The notes beneath the pieces are model-generated. The model was not told the DNA's origin, did not search any database, and was given only the letters and a program-made list of their open reading frames with translations. Both the position numbers and the translations under genes were made by a program. From positions 496,001 through 560,000 of the forward strand of contig MCFH01000002.1 of assembly GCA_002104945.1 (NCBI GenBank): DNA of 64,000 bases, written 5' to 3'. This DNA comes from Piromyces finnis. Lineage: Eukaryota > Neocallimastigomycota > Neocallimastigomycetes > Neocallimastigales > Neocallimastigaceae. This document shows positions 33,009 through 47,645 of the stretch, piece after piece (positions within the stretch are counted from its first letter, which is position 1; every line of letters begins with the position of its first letter).

Positions 33009-34356
<1,348 letters not shown>

Positions 34357-35686
34357 CTAATGATTATTAGTATTATAAATACCTTTATCTTCTAAAATGC
34401 CATCTTCTTTATCTTCCTCGTCGTCAGTATCGGTTTCATCATCTTGTGTTATGTCTTCTGTTAATTCATCTAATGCTTTTATCCATTCATATTTCTTTCC
34501 TTCTCTATTTTGCTTTATACTATATAATATTTCATCAGCTGATACTAATAATGTATGGAATTGTTTTTTTCTTAAGTTAATAGTTTCTTCATAATACATA
34601 TGTTCTTTTTCTAACATTTCAATTTGTTTATTTAATGAATCCATATGTCTTGAAATATTTAATGTTAAAAAGAAACAATAATGAAAAGTATTACAATATT
34701 ATTAAATTTGAATTTTTAATTTATATTATTTTATTATTATTTAATAAACTATTATTAATATACTTTTGAATTTGACTTCTTGAAGAATATTTATTTATAT
34801 TTCTTGCCATTTCATCATATTCCAATTTATTCTTTCTTTCTTCCTTTGATTGATCGAGCTGTCTTTTCAATTCTTCAATTTCCGCTTTACCTTGAATTAT
34901 TCTTTGTTCTTAAATTATATATATATTTTAAATAAAGATTCAATATATTGAATAAATTGAATAAATACTAATTTCATCCAAAAACGATAACTAATATTTT
35001 CTAATTAATTAGCAATATTTACGAATATTTTTTGTTTTTTCCATGTATTCTTTAACCTCCTTATTGTTCATTTCATATATTTGCTTAGATCTGTGTAAAT
35101 TTATTTCCAAGGTTTCTATCATAATTAAAAGAGATTCTAGTGATGTATTCCTTTTTTTTTTTTTTTTTTTAAATAAGTTTTCAAGTTTTCATTTCATTAA
35201 TATATATTATACATTAAAGAAAACAAAATGCAAAAAAGTAGAAGAAAAATAAATAAATAGGGAATAATTTATTTATTTATAAGTTATATGGCATTTTATA
35301 TCCATTTGAAAGAATTAATTATCTTTTTAATTATTATTATTATTATTATTATTATTTTTTCATTCATATATTTTTTTTTATTTGAATAAAACAAAAGAAT
35401 TGTACCATTCTTCTCGTGATGCTGATTTATACTGTGAAATTAATGTATTAAATTTTTTTATTATTCTTTTTAAAGGTCTTTCTTCAATGGCTAATCTATT
35501 CCTAATATTTTGTTCTTAAAATTAATTTAATAATAATAATAATAATAATAAAAGATAAGAAAGAATAAATAAGTATACAAATATATAATATAAATATAAT
35601 ATAAACTTTAATAATACATATTCATTTATCAGTAAATAAAATAATATTGTTTTTCATAAAAAATTGAATTTCATACCTTCATCCAT
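34357..35686 (-). CDS. THOC7: THO complex subunit 7 (Mft1/THOC7-like)
   Basis: Five exons on the - strand: a 10-nt first exon 35686-35677 (ATGGATGAAG), 35514-35406, 35150-35023, 34908-34764 and 34648-34357; 227 residues. The chain starts with NIRNRLAIEERPLKRIIKKF, the conserved THOC7 start (RxRL...ERxLxRxxKxF), continues as a long coiled coil, and contains NKLEYDEMARNI and NLRKKQFHTLLVSADEIL, close to animal THOC7. The C-terminus is acidic. THO couples transcription to mRNA export and limits R-loops. The 10-nt start exon and frame-true junctions support the model, but the first exon is the least certain part. Confidence 0.85.
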
Positions 35687-36177
35687 TTTTCAATTTTATT
35701 GTACTTTTTTATAAATTATTTTTAAAAATTTAAATATTTTTCTTTTTTATAAAAATTTATTAAATATTTGGAAAAAAAAATTTTTAATTATAATTATTTA
35801 TTATTTTATAATTTTTATTACTTTGTTTTATTGAAATTAAAATATAAAAATAATACAAATTGTCAATTTATTGTTATGATATAATTTTTACTTCACTTTG
35901 AAATATACGAAATGATAAAGTATAATAGAAAAGAAAAGTATACATAAATACTGAAAAGAATAAATTAATTTAAAATAAATAAATAATAATATTAATAATA
36001 ATAAAAAAAAAGAAATAATTAAAAAAGTTCTAACATGTAATTTTTATTATTTTTTTGTTTAATTTTTGATATTTATTATATTTGAAATATATTTGAAGAA
36101 TTCTTTCCCTTTTCCTTTCTCCTTTCTTTCTTTCTTTCTTTCTTTTTCTTTTCTTCTTTCTTTTGAAACTACCATCT
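35687..36177. other. Intergenic spacer between THOC7 and the repeat-protein gene
   Basis: About 490 bp. It holds the THOC7 upstream region and the 3' end of the next gene. A polypyrimidine run of TTTC repeats at 36108-36165 lies just after that gene's stop codon. No gene seen. Confidence 0.55.
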
Positions 36178-38639
36178 TTAATTATTTTTTTTGCTCTTCT
36201 TCTTCTTTTTCTTATTCTTCTTCTTATTTTTATTATTCTGGTTTGTAACATTGGAATCAACTATTGAGTTATTATCTTCCAGTGATTCTTCTGCAGACTC
36301 AACTGAAATTTCACCTTCTGGTTGCTCTTGCATAGATTCAACAGATTGCTCTTCTTGCTTTTCTTCTTGTGGTTGTTCTTCTTGTTTTTCTTCTTGTGGT
36401 TTTTCTTCTTCTGGTTGTTCTTGTGGTTCTTCTACAGATTTAACAGGTTGTTCTTCTTGTTTTTCTTCTTGTGGTTTTTCTTCTTCTGGTTGTTCTTCTT
36501 GTTTTTCTTCTTGTGGTTTTTCTTCTTCTGGTTGTTCTTGTGGTTCTTCTACAGATTCAACAGGTTTTTCTTGCTTTTCTTCTTCTGATTGTTCTTGTGG
36601 TTCTTCTACAGATTCAACAGGTTTTTCTTGCTTTTCTTCTTCTGATTGTTCTTGTGGTTGTTCTACAGATTTAACAGGTTGTTCTTCTTGTTTTTCTTCT
36701 TGTGGTTTTTCTACAGATTCAACAGGTTGTTCTTTTTGTTTTTCTTCTTGTGGTTTTTCTTCTTCTGGTTGTTCTTCTTCTGGTTGTTCTTGTGGTTCTT
36801 CTACAGATTTAACAGGTTGTTCTTCTTGTTTTTCTTTTTCTGGTTGTTCTTCTTCTGGTTGTTCTTGTGGTTCTTCTACAGATTTAACAGGTTGTTCTTC
36901 TTGTTTTTCTTCTTGTGGTTTTTCTTCTTCTGGTTGTTCTTGTGGTTCTACTACAGATTTAACAGGTTGTTCTTCTTGTTTTTCTTCTTGTGGTTTTTCT
37001 TCTTCTGGTTGTTCTTGTGGTTCTTCTACAGATTCAACAGGTTGTTTTTCTTGCTTTTCTTCTTTATCCTCTGAACTTATGGCTTCAGTTTTTTCTTGTC
37101 CTTCAAGATTTACCTTAACCTCATTATTAATATTTGTAATAGCATTCTCTAATAAACCACTTTTTTCTCTTAATTCTTCTAAGGATCTATTAAATGATTC
37201 ATTATTTTTATTTGCAATTACTTTTATCTTTTCAACATCTTCTGTTATATTTTTTTTATATAAATCTATCTTATCATTAATTTTTTTTTCAACACTATCA
37301 TTTGTTTCTGACATTTGTTGTTTCAATAATTTTATTTCATTATCAATTTTCTCTTCAACATTAATATTTGTTTCTGACATTTGTTGTTTTAATAATTTTG
37401 TTTCGTTGTCGATTTTTTCTTCAACATTAATATTTGTTTCTGACATTTGTTGTTTCAATAATTTTATTTCATTATCAATTTTCTCTTCAACATTAATATT
37501 TGTTTCTGACATTTGTTGTTTTAATAATTTTGTTTCATTGTCGATTTTTTCTTCAACATTAATATTTGTTTCTGACATTTGTTGTTTCAATAATTTTATT
37601 TCATTATCAATTTTCTCTTCAACATTAATATTTGTTTCTGACATTTGTTGTTTCAATAATTTTGTTTCATTATCAATTTTTTCTTCAATAACATTATTTG
37701 TTTCTGAAAATTTTTGTTTCAATGATTTCATTTCATTATCAATTTTATTTTCAAGATTAGTTATAGTATTATTAAATTTCTGGTTCATTTCATTCTTTGA
37801 AGATTCTTCAGAGAATTTATAGTCATTAATATCTTTTTGCATATTTTTAATATTACGCTTTAATTCATTAACATCTTCTTCAAGTTTTTTTAAATAATTT
37901 TTAATATCGAGGATTCTAACATCATTGTCTTTTTTATTCATTGTGATTGATTCTTCAATTTCTAATAATTTTTTATTGTTAATTTCTGTGTAATTATTGA
38001 ATTTTCTTTTAAACTCATTTAATGATGTATTGAAAAAGTATGAATATAAAAATAACAAAACCTTTACATTTTTTTCAATTCTATCATATTTTTTGGAAAG
38101 GGTAATTGTAAATTCATTATTTTTTTCACCTAATGTATTTGTAAATTCACAATTTCTTTTAGCTAATTTATTAGTAAATTTATCAACACTTTCATAAAGT
38201 TTTTTAGTTTCTGCATGATATTTTTCATTTCTATTTTCGTTACTTTCATGCATTTCTTTGAGTTGATATTCAATATTCTTAAAATCAAGTTGATTACAAT
38301 TATGAATATTCAATTTTTTGTTAAAATCATCCTTTACCTCTTGTATGTTCTTTTTTTGTGAATTTTGAGCTTCCTCCAATATTTGAATTTTTTTATTTAT
38401 TTCCTTAATATACTTCTTATTATTTTCTTCCTTTAATCTTTCTTCTTCCTTTCTTTCAATTGAATTTCTTTTATTTAATCTTACATTTCTAATTTTGCTG
38501 AAAATTAATAATATATATAAAAAATAATCGATAAAAGTGTAACAATTCTAATGATTGATCTTATATATGAGATATCCAAAATAGTGATTAAATTTTTTAC
38601 GGATAGAGATAATGAACCTCTATACTTCTCTGAATCCAT
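36178..38639 (-). CDS. Repeat-rich coiled-coil protein of unknown function
   Basis: I do not recognise this family. The main exon runs from about 38497 to 36178 (about 772 residues). Order: a charged coiled coil (residues 1-230), then about six tandem 22-residue units of the form SETNINVEEKIDNEIKLLKQQM (DNA 37310-37710), then an acidic Glu/Gln/Pro/Lys array with units like QEEKQEEQPVKSVEEPQEQP (DNA 36345-37060), ending in a poly-Lys/Asn tail. No signal peptide or membrane helix. A likely first exon is 38639-38601 (MDSEKYRGSLSLS, donor GTAAAA), but joining it to the acceptor at 38498 is one base out of frame, so the true 5' end is unresolved: a missed micro-exon, another start or a sequence error. 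A cytoskeletal or scaffold role is only a guess from the coiled coil. Confidence 0.65.
36345..37060 (-). repeat. In-frame array encoding Glu/Gln/Pro-rich repeats
   Basis: DNA repeat of variable unit length, built from blocks encoding EEKPQEEKQEEQP and VKSVEEPQEQP. The blocks are shuffled and differ in length but always keep the frame, as expected from slippage and unequal exchange under selection for an open frame. The opposite strand happens to stay open as well. Confidence 0.85.
37310..37710 (-). repeat. Tandem 66-bp coding repeats, about six copies
   Basis: Each unit is 66 bp, 22 codons, with a coiled-coil heptad pattern. Units alternate between NETKLL and NEIKLL and share matching silent differences, so the real repeating block is 132 bp (44 residues). 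Confidence 0.88.
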
Positions 38640-39823
38640 TTTCTTTATTGTAAATATACCTTTTATTTAAATCTCAATCAAATTTCTAATCAATACAAAT
38701 AAATATATTTAAAAAAAATAAATAAAATGAAAGAATGCTTAGTAAACAATTTAATTTATATTAATTCTTTATTTTATTAAAATACGTATTATTTTTGTAC
38801 ATTACAAAAACTATATACAATTATTTTTCATAGCTTTGTAGATTAGAATATTTTCAGAATGTATATGGATATCATAACAAAATAAAATGATTGGTTAGTA
38901 TTTTATATACCATATTAATATTACTGAATAGGTTTTTAAAAAAATTTTTTTTTATTAATACCCATTGTTTATTGTTTGAAAGGTCATTAATAATGTTATA
39001 TTTATATTATTTTATTAAAAAAGTTCTAATTTATTTTATATTTATTTATTGTTTAAAGTAATTGGAAAATAATTGTTTTTTTATTTTACATTCAATCCTA
39101 TAATATAATTATAAAAAAAATATATATATAAATTTAATATATAAGACTTATTATAACATGAAAATTAGCTTCCATATTTAGTATTTTTTATTAATATTGA
39201 ATGAATTTTGATATTATTTAATTAATTTTCAAATAAATTGATAATATACAAATTATATATTAAAATAAAAATCAATACATTTTTATAATGTATATGATAT
39301 TATGATTAATATAAATACTATTTATTATAAAATTTCAAATAAAGTTTACATTATTTTTTATAGATTATTATATAAATAAACTTAAAACAAAAACTTAAAA
39401 AAATATTTTCTATATAGAATTAAATATAATAACTATTAATTTTATTATATATTATTGTACATTAGTTGTTTAATACCTAATATAACTAATAATAGATACA
39501 ATACATCTACTAATCTACAATTTGTATTATAAAAATAATCTTTGTTATTAATTAGGTATATTTTTAAAATAATTAGTTTTTATTTATTTTTATTTATTAT
39601 ATATAATATTATAGTATTTTGAACTTTTTCTTTAACTTTGTTATTCTTTGTAATTATATTATTTATTCATTTTTCCAATTTAAAAGATATAATATTTTAT
39701 TATCTTTTTAATTATTATCCCCTTTTTTTCTTTTCTTTCTTTCTTTTTTTTTTTAGTATTATTTTATATTTTGAAACACACTTTTTTAAAAACATATAGA
39801 ATAAAAATAGCATCAAAAACAAA

Positions 39824-39854
<31 letters not shown>

Positions 39855-41334
39855 AAACAAAACAAAAAAGAAGAAAAAGAAGAAAAAAATAGAATAAATA
39901 ATTACCTAAATAACATATATCTATATTTATATATATATATAAGAAGAAGAAAAAAAAAAAAAAAAAAAAAAAATCTATTGTTTATATATTGAATAAAATA
40001 AAAGAGAAAAATGCTTTCTTTTTGTTTTATTTAAAATTTTATAGTACATTAGATTTATTTTAAAAGAATAATAGACTTTATTTATAATAAAAAAAATTAA
40101 GAGTAAATATTTTTTTAGATCCTTTTATAAATTATAAATATATTTAAAATAAAATAAAAGAAATAGAGAAAATAAATAACGAAAATAAACCAAGCAACAC
40201 AAATAATAATAGTAATAATAAATTAAATAACAACAATACTAACAACAAAAATAATAATAGTATTGAAAAGATAAAATAAATATGATAGATAAACATTAAG
40301 AGTAATTTACTTATTACATTAAGTAGTATTATTGAGATATTATATATATATAAAAGCTTAATGAATTAAATAATACGTAAATAATATAAAAAACGAATTA
40401 TGTTTTAAATAAATATATTAAAATAAAACAATAAATAGATTTTTTATTATTATATATAGATATATAAAAGAATTATGAAGATTTAATATTTATATTCAAC
40501 AATAAAAACAAATATTATTTAAAATATATTTTTAATATCATAATCAATATAAGAAATTATTTTATATAAAATAAAAAGTAATATTTTGTTTATTTAATTA
40601 CAATATAAGATATTATTGGATTATATAATTTTAATGTGACATATTTGAATTAGTGAATAATAAACAAACCATTATATTTTTTAATAAGATATTATGAAAT
40701 ATATAAAAACCTTTTTTATTATGTTTTAAAAAATATATACTAATTAATCTTCAATAATTTAAAAATATTTTTTTAGAAATATTAAATATCAATGTTTGAA
40801 ATAAAACTTGGAATAAATATATAAACAAGAAATTGAGAATATTTTATATAATTTAAATAAATAAAAGTAAATAAACGATAACATAAGTTTAAATGAAAAT
40901 TGTATTTCCTATTAACAATGTTCATTCTAATATTTTAATTAATTTTATTTATATATCATTTTATTAAATATTATATATATATATATCATAAAAGTAAAAA
41001 TAACAAATTGGAAAAGTGGATAAGTTATTACTACCTTTTTCTTTTTGTTTATTTATTTTGAATAATTCTATACCCTTGATAACGATACCAATTATATTAT
41101 TTTAAAGTATACCATAAGCAAAAAGCTGTATATATTTTTAAAATAACAACTAATTTATATAGAGACAATTATACAATATTTACAATTATTACAATTTATA
41201 AGTATCAAATGTAAGTGAAATAAATGAAAAATTAATTTTAGATAAATATATTATTAATAACAATATATATACAAACATAGTATTAATATACTAATATTAA
41301 TATTTTAATAAAAAAGTTATTTTATAATTTTAAA
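38640..41334. other. Long intergenic region, divergent promoters
   Basis: Nearly 2.7 kb between two genes transcribed away from each other. It is about 85-90% A/T by eye, with A runs at 39820-39850 and 39950-39973. A lysine-rich frame at 39771 is a by-product of these runs. No gene, repeat family or RNA gene is supported. Confidence 0.6.
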
Positions 41335-44300
41335 ATGGAACATAATATGGATAATGTTGTAACTTCAACGTTCTGTTTGCCAGTTCGTGTTCATCGTGGA
41401 ATTCAGACGAATGGCTTAGATGCGAAACAATATATAACAGATATTGTAAGTCAGTTATGTGAAGAGTCTATACAAAAGTATAAATGTCAAATAATGTATT
41501 CACAGCTAGAAAGTTCACCTACAATTTCAAATTTAAGAGCAAAAAATGATTATTTTGACTTTAATTATAGCATAAGTATAAGTGGTCAGTTAGATCAAGT
41601 ATTACAAGCTAGAGGAAATATATTAAGGAATAGTCCTTCACAAGTAATTACTAAAATTTAAATTATTTATTTTATAAATATTATAAAAATTCATACAATA
41701 TCAATGAACTAATATTTTCTGTTAATATTATTTATATTTGATTTTTCTTGAAAGGTTGTATCAACTCTTTATATTGAACGTTGGTTACTTTTAAATAAAA
41801 ATGAGGAAATTAAATCATCAATTAATGAGAAACTTCAAGAAATTATGCAACAAACAAATGCAACTATCGTAATTGATTATAATAAAAATGATAAAGTAAA
41901 ACCTCCTCCAGGTTTAGGATCAGATTCAATTAAAATTGATATCTTAGGTCAATGGGAAAATGTTGAGAAAGCTAGATTGAAATGCTTGGTTTATTTTGAT
42001 GAATTGGTAATATTACAGTTTATTATTAATAATGTCATATATTATATTAAAATTACTATAAATTTTTAAAATATTAATTACAAAAATTATTTTTTATAAT
42101 TTTGAATTTAAGAGTGGATTTACCGTTTGTTATGTTGATATTGATCCAAAATTACATTATATTTTAGCTGGTCGTAAAAGGGAAACTTTAAATGAAATTA
42201 TGAATGAAACATCGACAAACATTTATATACCATTTCCACTTATAAGTAATTCGAATGCCAAATCACATTCAGTTGTTGTTGGTGATCCACCATCTCATAA
42301 TAATCAGAACGATACTAATTCTCAAGCAATCATTTTTATTACTGGTCCACATCAAGATCAAGTTGATATAGCAAAAAAGGAACTTTTAAATTTAGCTGTT
42401 AAAAAGGTTAATATATATATAATAATTAAAATATACTATAGAAATAACTAATTTCTTTTTTTTATATATAGAAATTATCTGTTGCATCAAGACATGTTAA
42501 GTGTTTACCAAGAAAAATTGATTGGATGTTAATTAGTAAAAGAGATGCATTGAAAAAAATTATGCAAGATAATGCTACTTTTATTGAATTTCCTCCAATT
42601 GGTTCATCAAATGATACCATTTTTGTTTATGGTGATGAACGAGTATTTGTCGAGCGTACAATTCGTTCTATCATGCTTTTAGTAAGTATTATTATAATTT
42701 AAATATAAATAAAAATAATTTCAATAATCATAATTCATTTTTTTATAAATACAAAATTATTTAGACATGCAATTATTATAAAGCAACTGTAAAGTTATTA
42801 CATCCAATACCATATTCTCAATCAAATGTAATACCAAATCAATCTTTAAATAATAATAAAGGATTGATTCAAAATAATATCCAACAACTAAACTCCACAT
42901 TGAAACAATTATGTCAAATCACTAGAGCTGAAATCATATTTAGTAATCAATATGTAAAAATTTATGGCTTAGAATCAGCTGTTAAAAATGCATACCGACA
43001 ATTAATGGAATCTTCTCTCTTGAAGGTATATATATGATTATTTATGAAATATAATATAATAAATAAAATATTTAACATAAAAAATTATATTTAAGAATCA
43101 TACCCAAGAATCTATATTCCAATTGGAATTGGCATTAGAACAACGTGATTACATCAATGGAAAGAAAAATGGAAAGATTAACAAAATTATAAAGTCCTCT
43201 GCATGTAAAATTACTTTCCAAGAATATAATGGTTATAATATGTTGATTGACTTATGTAATCAATACCCAACCAAAGCTTTGGAAGGATTGGCCATGCTTG
43301 AAGTAAATTAAAAGTAGTATAATATTTTTTAACAAGAATCATTTATTAATATTGTATTTTTTTTTAGGATGAAATACCAGCAGAATTATCATTCTATATA
43401 CCTGAATCTTACCATAAAAGAATCATTGGTGTTGGAGGTAAAAATATACAAAGAATTATGAAAAAATTTGGAGTATATGTAAAGTTTTCAAATGCTGAGG
43501 AATTTAAAGAGTTAGGGGGATATTTTGAAAATAATGATAACGTCATTGCTAGAACCCCTTCAAAGAATTCTTCTAATTTGGAAAGCTTAAAACAGGCTAT
43601 TTTAGAACTTGTTAATCCAAATAAGGTAATTATTTTATTAAATAATGCTAATTTTATAATTTTATATATTAAGAAAATAAACATATTAAAGTAATTTTTA
43701 ATATTTATCTAAATATAGGAAAAGAAAGATATTACTATTACTACAAGAATTCCTCGTCAATTCCATTCCTATGTTGCCGGAAAGAATGCTTATAATATTA
43801 ATAACATTGAAAAAGAATATAAAGTAAAAATTAATTTTCCAGAAAAGGAATCCGGTTCCAATAATATTGAAATAACAGGTAGTGAGCTTCAAGTTAATAA
43901 AGCTAGATATGCTCTTCAAGTAATAAAATTTTTTTTATTATTACAATTATAAATTATTGTGAAAATAACTTAATTTTAAATATTGAATAATATTTAATTT
44001 ATTAATATAAATTGATATTAGGAATTAATACCTGAAGTTTATGATATTCATATCAACAATGTTGATGTTGTGAGGAATATTATCAATTCTGAAGAGTTTA
44101 GCGATATTATAATTAATAGCTTAGACAAATATGATATGAAATTATTCTATTATTTACCTGATAACAGCAATAATGATAATGAAAATGAATGTACATTAAT
44201 TCTACAATATAGAAAAGGAAGTCCTGATTTTGAAAATGCTAGAAAACTTGTTAAAGATTATTTCACAGACAATACGGTATATTATCTTAATACAATTTTG

Positions 44301-45936
44301 AATATATTTAAAATTATATATTCTTTATAATAACTAAATAATTAAAATATTTATTTTTTATTAGAATTCTGCTGATATATATCACATTTCAAGGGTTAAT
44401 TCTTATTCTAGCATTAGTTTACAAAGAAAGAGTACTGAAAATTTAAGTTCTCTCTCAAACATTAACAATCAATCTTCATTACCATCAACTATCGGTTCAT
44501 CAATTAGTTCATCAATTAATCCAAATCCAATTAGTCAAAGTCAAATTAATCCTTTCGGTAGTAAGATTATTGAAGAAGAAAAAAGTGACAAAACACCAAC
44601 ACCATTAGCATCAATGGATTCTAAAGTTACTTATTCAGATTATAGTCTTTTTGATAATAATGTTATATATTCATTTGAATTACCATTTAAGGTATGAAAT
44701 TTTTATAAAATAATTACTTTATAAATGAATAATTATTTAATAGAAAAGATGAAAGATAATAATTATTAAAAAATGTAAATTTAATATATAAATGAAAAAA
44801 TATCTATAGAATACTAGAGCTGTTGGTTCTGCCCCAAATCTTAGAACATTCTTTGATGATAATGTAATTATTGGTAATTCTAGTCTCCAAAGAAGTCAAT
44901 CAGATATTAATAATGATTTACCTATACCAGAACAAGCAATAAGTCAAGATAATGATAATAGTATTTGGAGTAAACAAACACAGGTAAGTTTTTAAATATT
45001 AGAATAAAAAATAATATTTAAAAAAATATATATAACAAGATATGTTTTTTTTAATATAATATATAGTCAAGATATAATGGAATTCCAATGTATTCACAAA
45101 CATCAATTGAAAACCCACAAGGTATTTTTGCTCAAACATCTGATCATTTTATGCAAGCCCCAGGTAGTGGTATACCAGTGATGACTAGCAAGCATCAAGA
45201 TCAAACTACTGAAATTGAACAAAATGATCATGATCATGTAAATATATATTAATATTAGTATAATAATTAATAATTTATATTTTTTAATATATATATATAA
45301 ACTAATTTTTTTTAATAGTTCCGTGCAGAAAGTAAATTAAAGAAACCATCACCTTTACGTAATGCTACATCAACTGATATAATGTTAGATGAGGAAGAAT
45401 CTGAAACAGAAATGTTGTCTGAAAAAATGATGGAACAAATTATTGCAGATGGTAATGAATCAAGTGATATTAAGCAAATTTCCTATGTTTTAATGTCTAT
45501 TGGTTTACAACGTTATATTTCAAAATTTGTTGAACAAGAAATTGATTATAAGACATTTATTACATTAACTGATAATGATTTAAAAGAAATTGGAATTTCA
45601 ACTTTAGGTTCAAGAAAAAAGATATTGAGCGCAATTGAAGAACTTCATGGAACTATGAATTCAAATTCAAGATCACCTATACCATCATTGCAAGCTCAAA
45701 TTGAAAGTAATTCATCATTGATAAATAAAAATAAATTAAATCCTCAAATTTTACCAATCCAAAATCCATTGAATTCAATGAATAATCCATTATCAATGAG
45801 TCAAAATTTAGGTCAAAATCAAGCTCCACACCCACATATTCCATTATCTTTTATACCTCAGTCTAATAATCTAGGACCATCACATTTATCATCTATTTCA
45901 TCAAAAAGCAACAATTCAAATGTTATTTCACATTAA
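41335..45936 (+). CDS. Multi-KH and SAM domain RNA-binding protein (fungal Mug60/YLL032c or Bicaudal-C-like)
   Basis: Thirteen exons: 41335-41643, 41755-42006, 42113-42406, 42472-42681, 42765-43025, 43096-43302, 43368-43625, 43719-43919, 44022-44276, 44365-44691, 44810-44983, 45067-45237, 45319-45936; 1178 residues. Several KH-like units occur, most clearly GKKNGKINKIIKSSACKITF (GxxG loop GKKNGK) and YIPESYHKRIIGVGGKNIQRI (GVGGKN), with weaker ones before (AGRKRETLNEIM; ISKRDALKKIMQ) and after. A Ser/Asn/Gln-rich linker leads to a SAM domain at about residues 1026-1087 (VLMSIGLQRYISKFVEQEID...LKEIGISTLGSRKKIL). KH plus SAM is the layout of Bicaudal-C, a regulator of mRNA translation and stability; the GKKNGKI motif is also typical of the fungal YLL032c/Mug60 group. 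Target RNAs are unknown. All 12 introns are phase 0. Confidence 0.82.
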
Positions 45937-46919
45937 GCCTTAATAAATTCCATATATTTAAGTTTATTAATTTCACTCATTTTTATATCCATTATTTCTA
46001 GTTAATGAGTGATAAAAATAATATGATAATCAAGAAATTGAGAATTTTTTTATTAAAAAATACAAAAGGATTAACAATAATAATTTAGTACAGTTTTTAA
46101 TTAAATATAGTAAAATATTATTATTATTAGGTATTAGATACCAAGCATATAAAAAGTTAAAAACAATAATTTAGAAAATTGTATAGTCAGATTTATATTT
46201 TTAGTTAATAGTCAAATTTTCATCAGAGAAATAATTAGAAGTTTATAAAATATATATAAAAGATAAAAATATTTATTATTTATTATTTTTTATTATAATT
46301 TTATTTCTTCTATGATATTTTTTAAAATTTTTATATTATATTTTTATATTATAGTTTTAAATTTCATATTTCTTTTATTTTTTTTATAATTATTTAAATA
46401 CTTTATAGCTTAAACAGATTATTAGAATATTTTATATACACAAAAACGAAAAAAAAAAAAAAAACAAAAAAAAACAAAAAAAACGAAAAAACAAAAAAAG
46501 CAAAAAAAAAAACAAAAAAACAAAAAAACAAAAAAACGAGAAAAACAAAAAGAAAAAAAAAAAAACTAAAAAAAGCTAAAAAAAAAAAATTTTTTTCTTA
46601 TTTTCTATTATAGTGTTATACAACTATTTAATAATATTTATTTATACTTTTATTATATTTTATTCATGAGAATAATTGATTCAATAAGTATTTTTATTTA
46701 TTTATTTATTATTATTGTTGGTATTATTATTAAAATTTTTTATACTGTTGTAAAAGTTATATCTTTTATAAATTATATATATTTAAAATTATGGTTTTTT
46801 TTTAATGAAAAACTGTAGGGTTCGTTCAATGAAATATATTAATTATAATGTAAGGGTTAAAAAACTAGATTTCAATAATAATAAACATAATAAACATAAA
46901 CATAAACATAAACATAAAC

Positions 46920-46971
<52 letters not shown>

Positions 46972-47425
46972 TAGAATTAAAATAACATTAATGTAAAAAA
47001 TTGTATTTTTTTTTTTTAAAAAATATAAAACTTTGGATAAACTATTATTTTTATCTTTTATCATAGTAATAAAAGCAAAAATAAGTTTATTGGTGTTACA
47101 CAACCTAATTGATTTATAATTATATAAAAAAGTATATATATAAAAAAAAAGGTAAATTTATAGAATAGACTTTAAATTTATTTACTAATGAAATAAAATG
47201 ATTTAATTATAAAGTAGATTGGTTTTCATTTAATATTTTTTATTTTATATATTATATATTAAACTTTGGAGATAATTAAATTTCATTATAGAATATAGAA
47301 TAATTTTTATTTATTATTATTATAATTTTTTTTTTTTTTTTTTGAATTTTATAAATAGTAAATTAAACGGTTTTTTAATGGATTATATATATTTAAATGC
47401 TCAGTAAATTTATATATAAGATGAT

Positions 47426-47465
<40 letters not shown>

Positions 47466-47477
47466 TCTTATTATAAC

Positions 47478-47508
<31 letters not shown>

Positions 47509-47645
47509 TTAGTTGAAATCATTTATAAATATTAAAATTATTTAGTATAATCAATTTTCAAATAAAAATACGTATTTTACATGAATCGAATTATCAATTA
47601 GAATTAAATAAATATAAAAAGTTAGAATTAGTGAAAAATTAAAAA
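45937..47645. other. Intergenic region with A-rich, AAT and T/A-run repeats
   Basis: Contains an A-rich block broken by single C or G (46440-46590), a CATAAA hexamer run with an (AAT)n array (46880-46968), a 35-base T run (47428-47462) and a 23-base A run (47486-47508). These look like simple-sequence expansions. The promoter of the CotH gene must lie at the right-hand end. No coding sequence is supported. Confidence 0.65.
46880..46968. repeat. CATAAA hexamer run followed by (AAT)n
   Basis: Five CATAAA-type units followed by about 16 AAT triplets. They create a misleading HKHKHK...NNN reading frame on one strand and a poly-Leu frame on the other. Confidence 0.9.

Noticed and set aside
36191-37822. 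A 543-codon open frame on the + strand
   Set aside because: It lies exactly antisense to the repeat-protein gene. Its Ser/Cys/Gly repeats mirror the Glu/Gln/Pro repeats on the other strand, and repetition alone keeps it open. No start context or family supports it.
46805-46996. HKHKHK/poly-Asn frame
   Set aside because: Product of CATAAA and AAT simple repeats in intergenic DNA.
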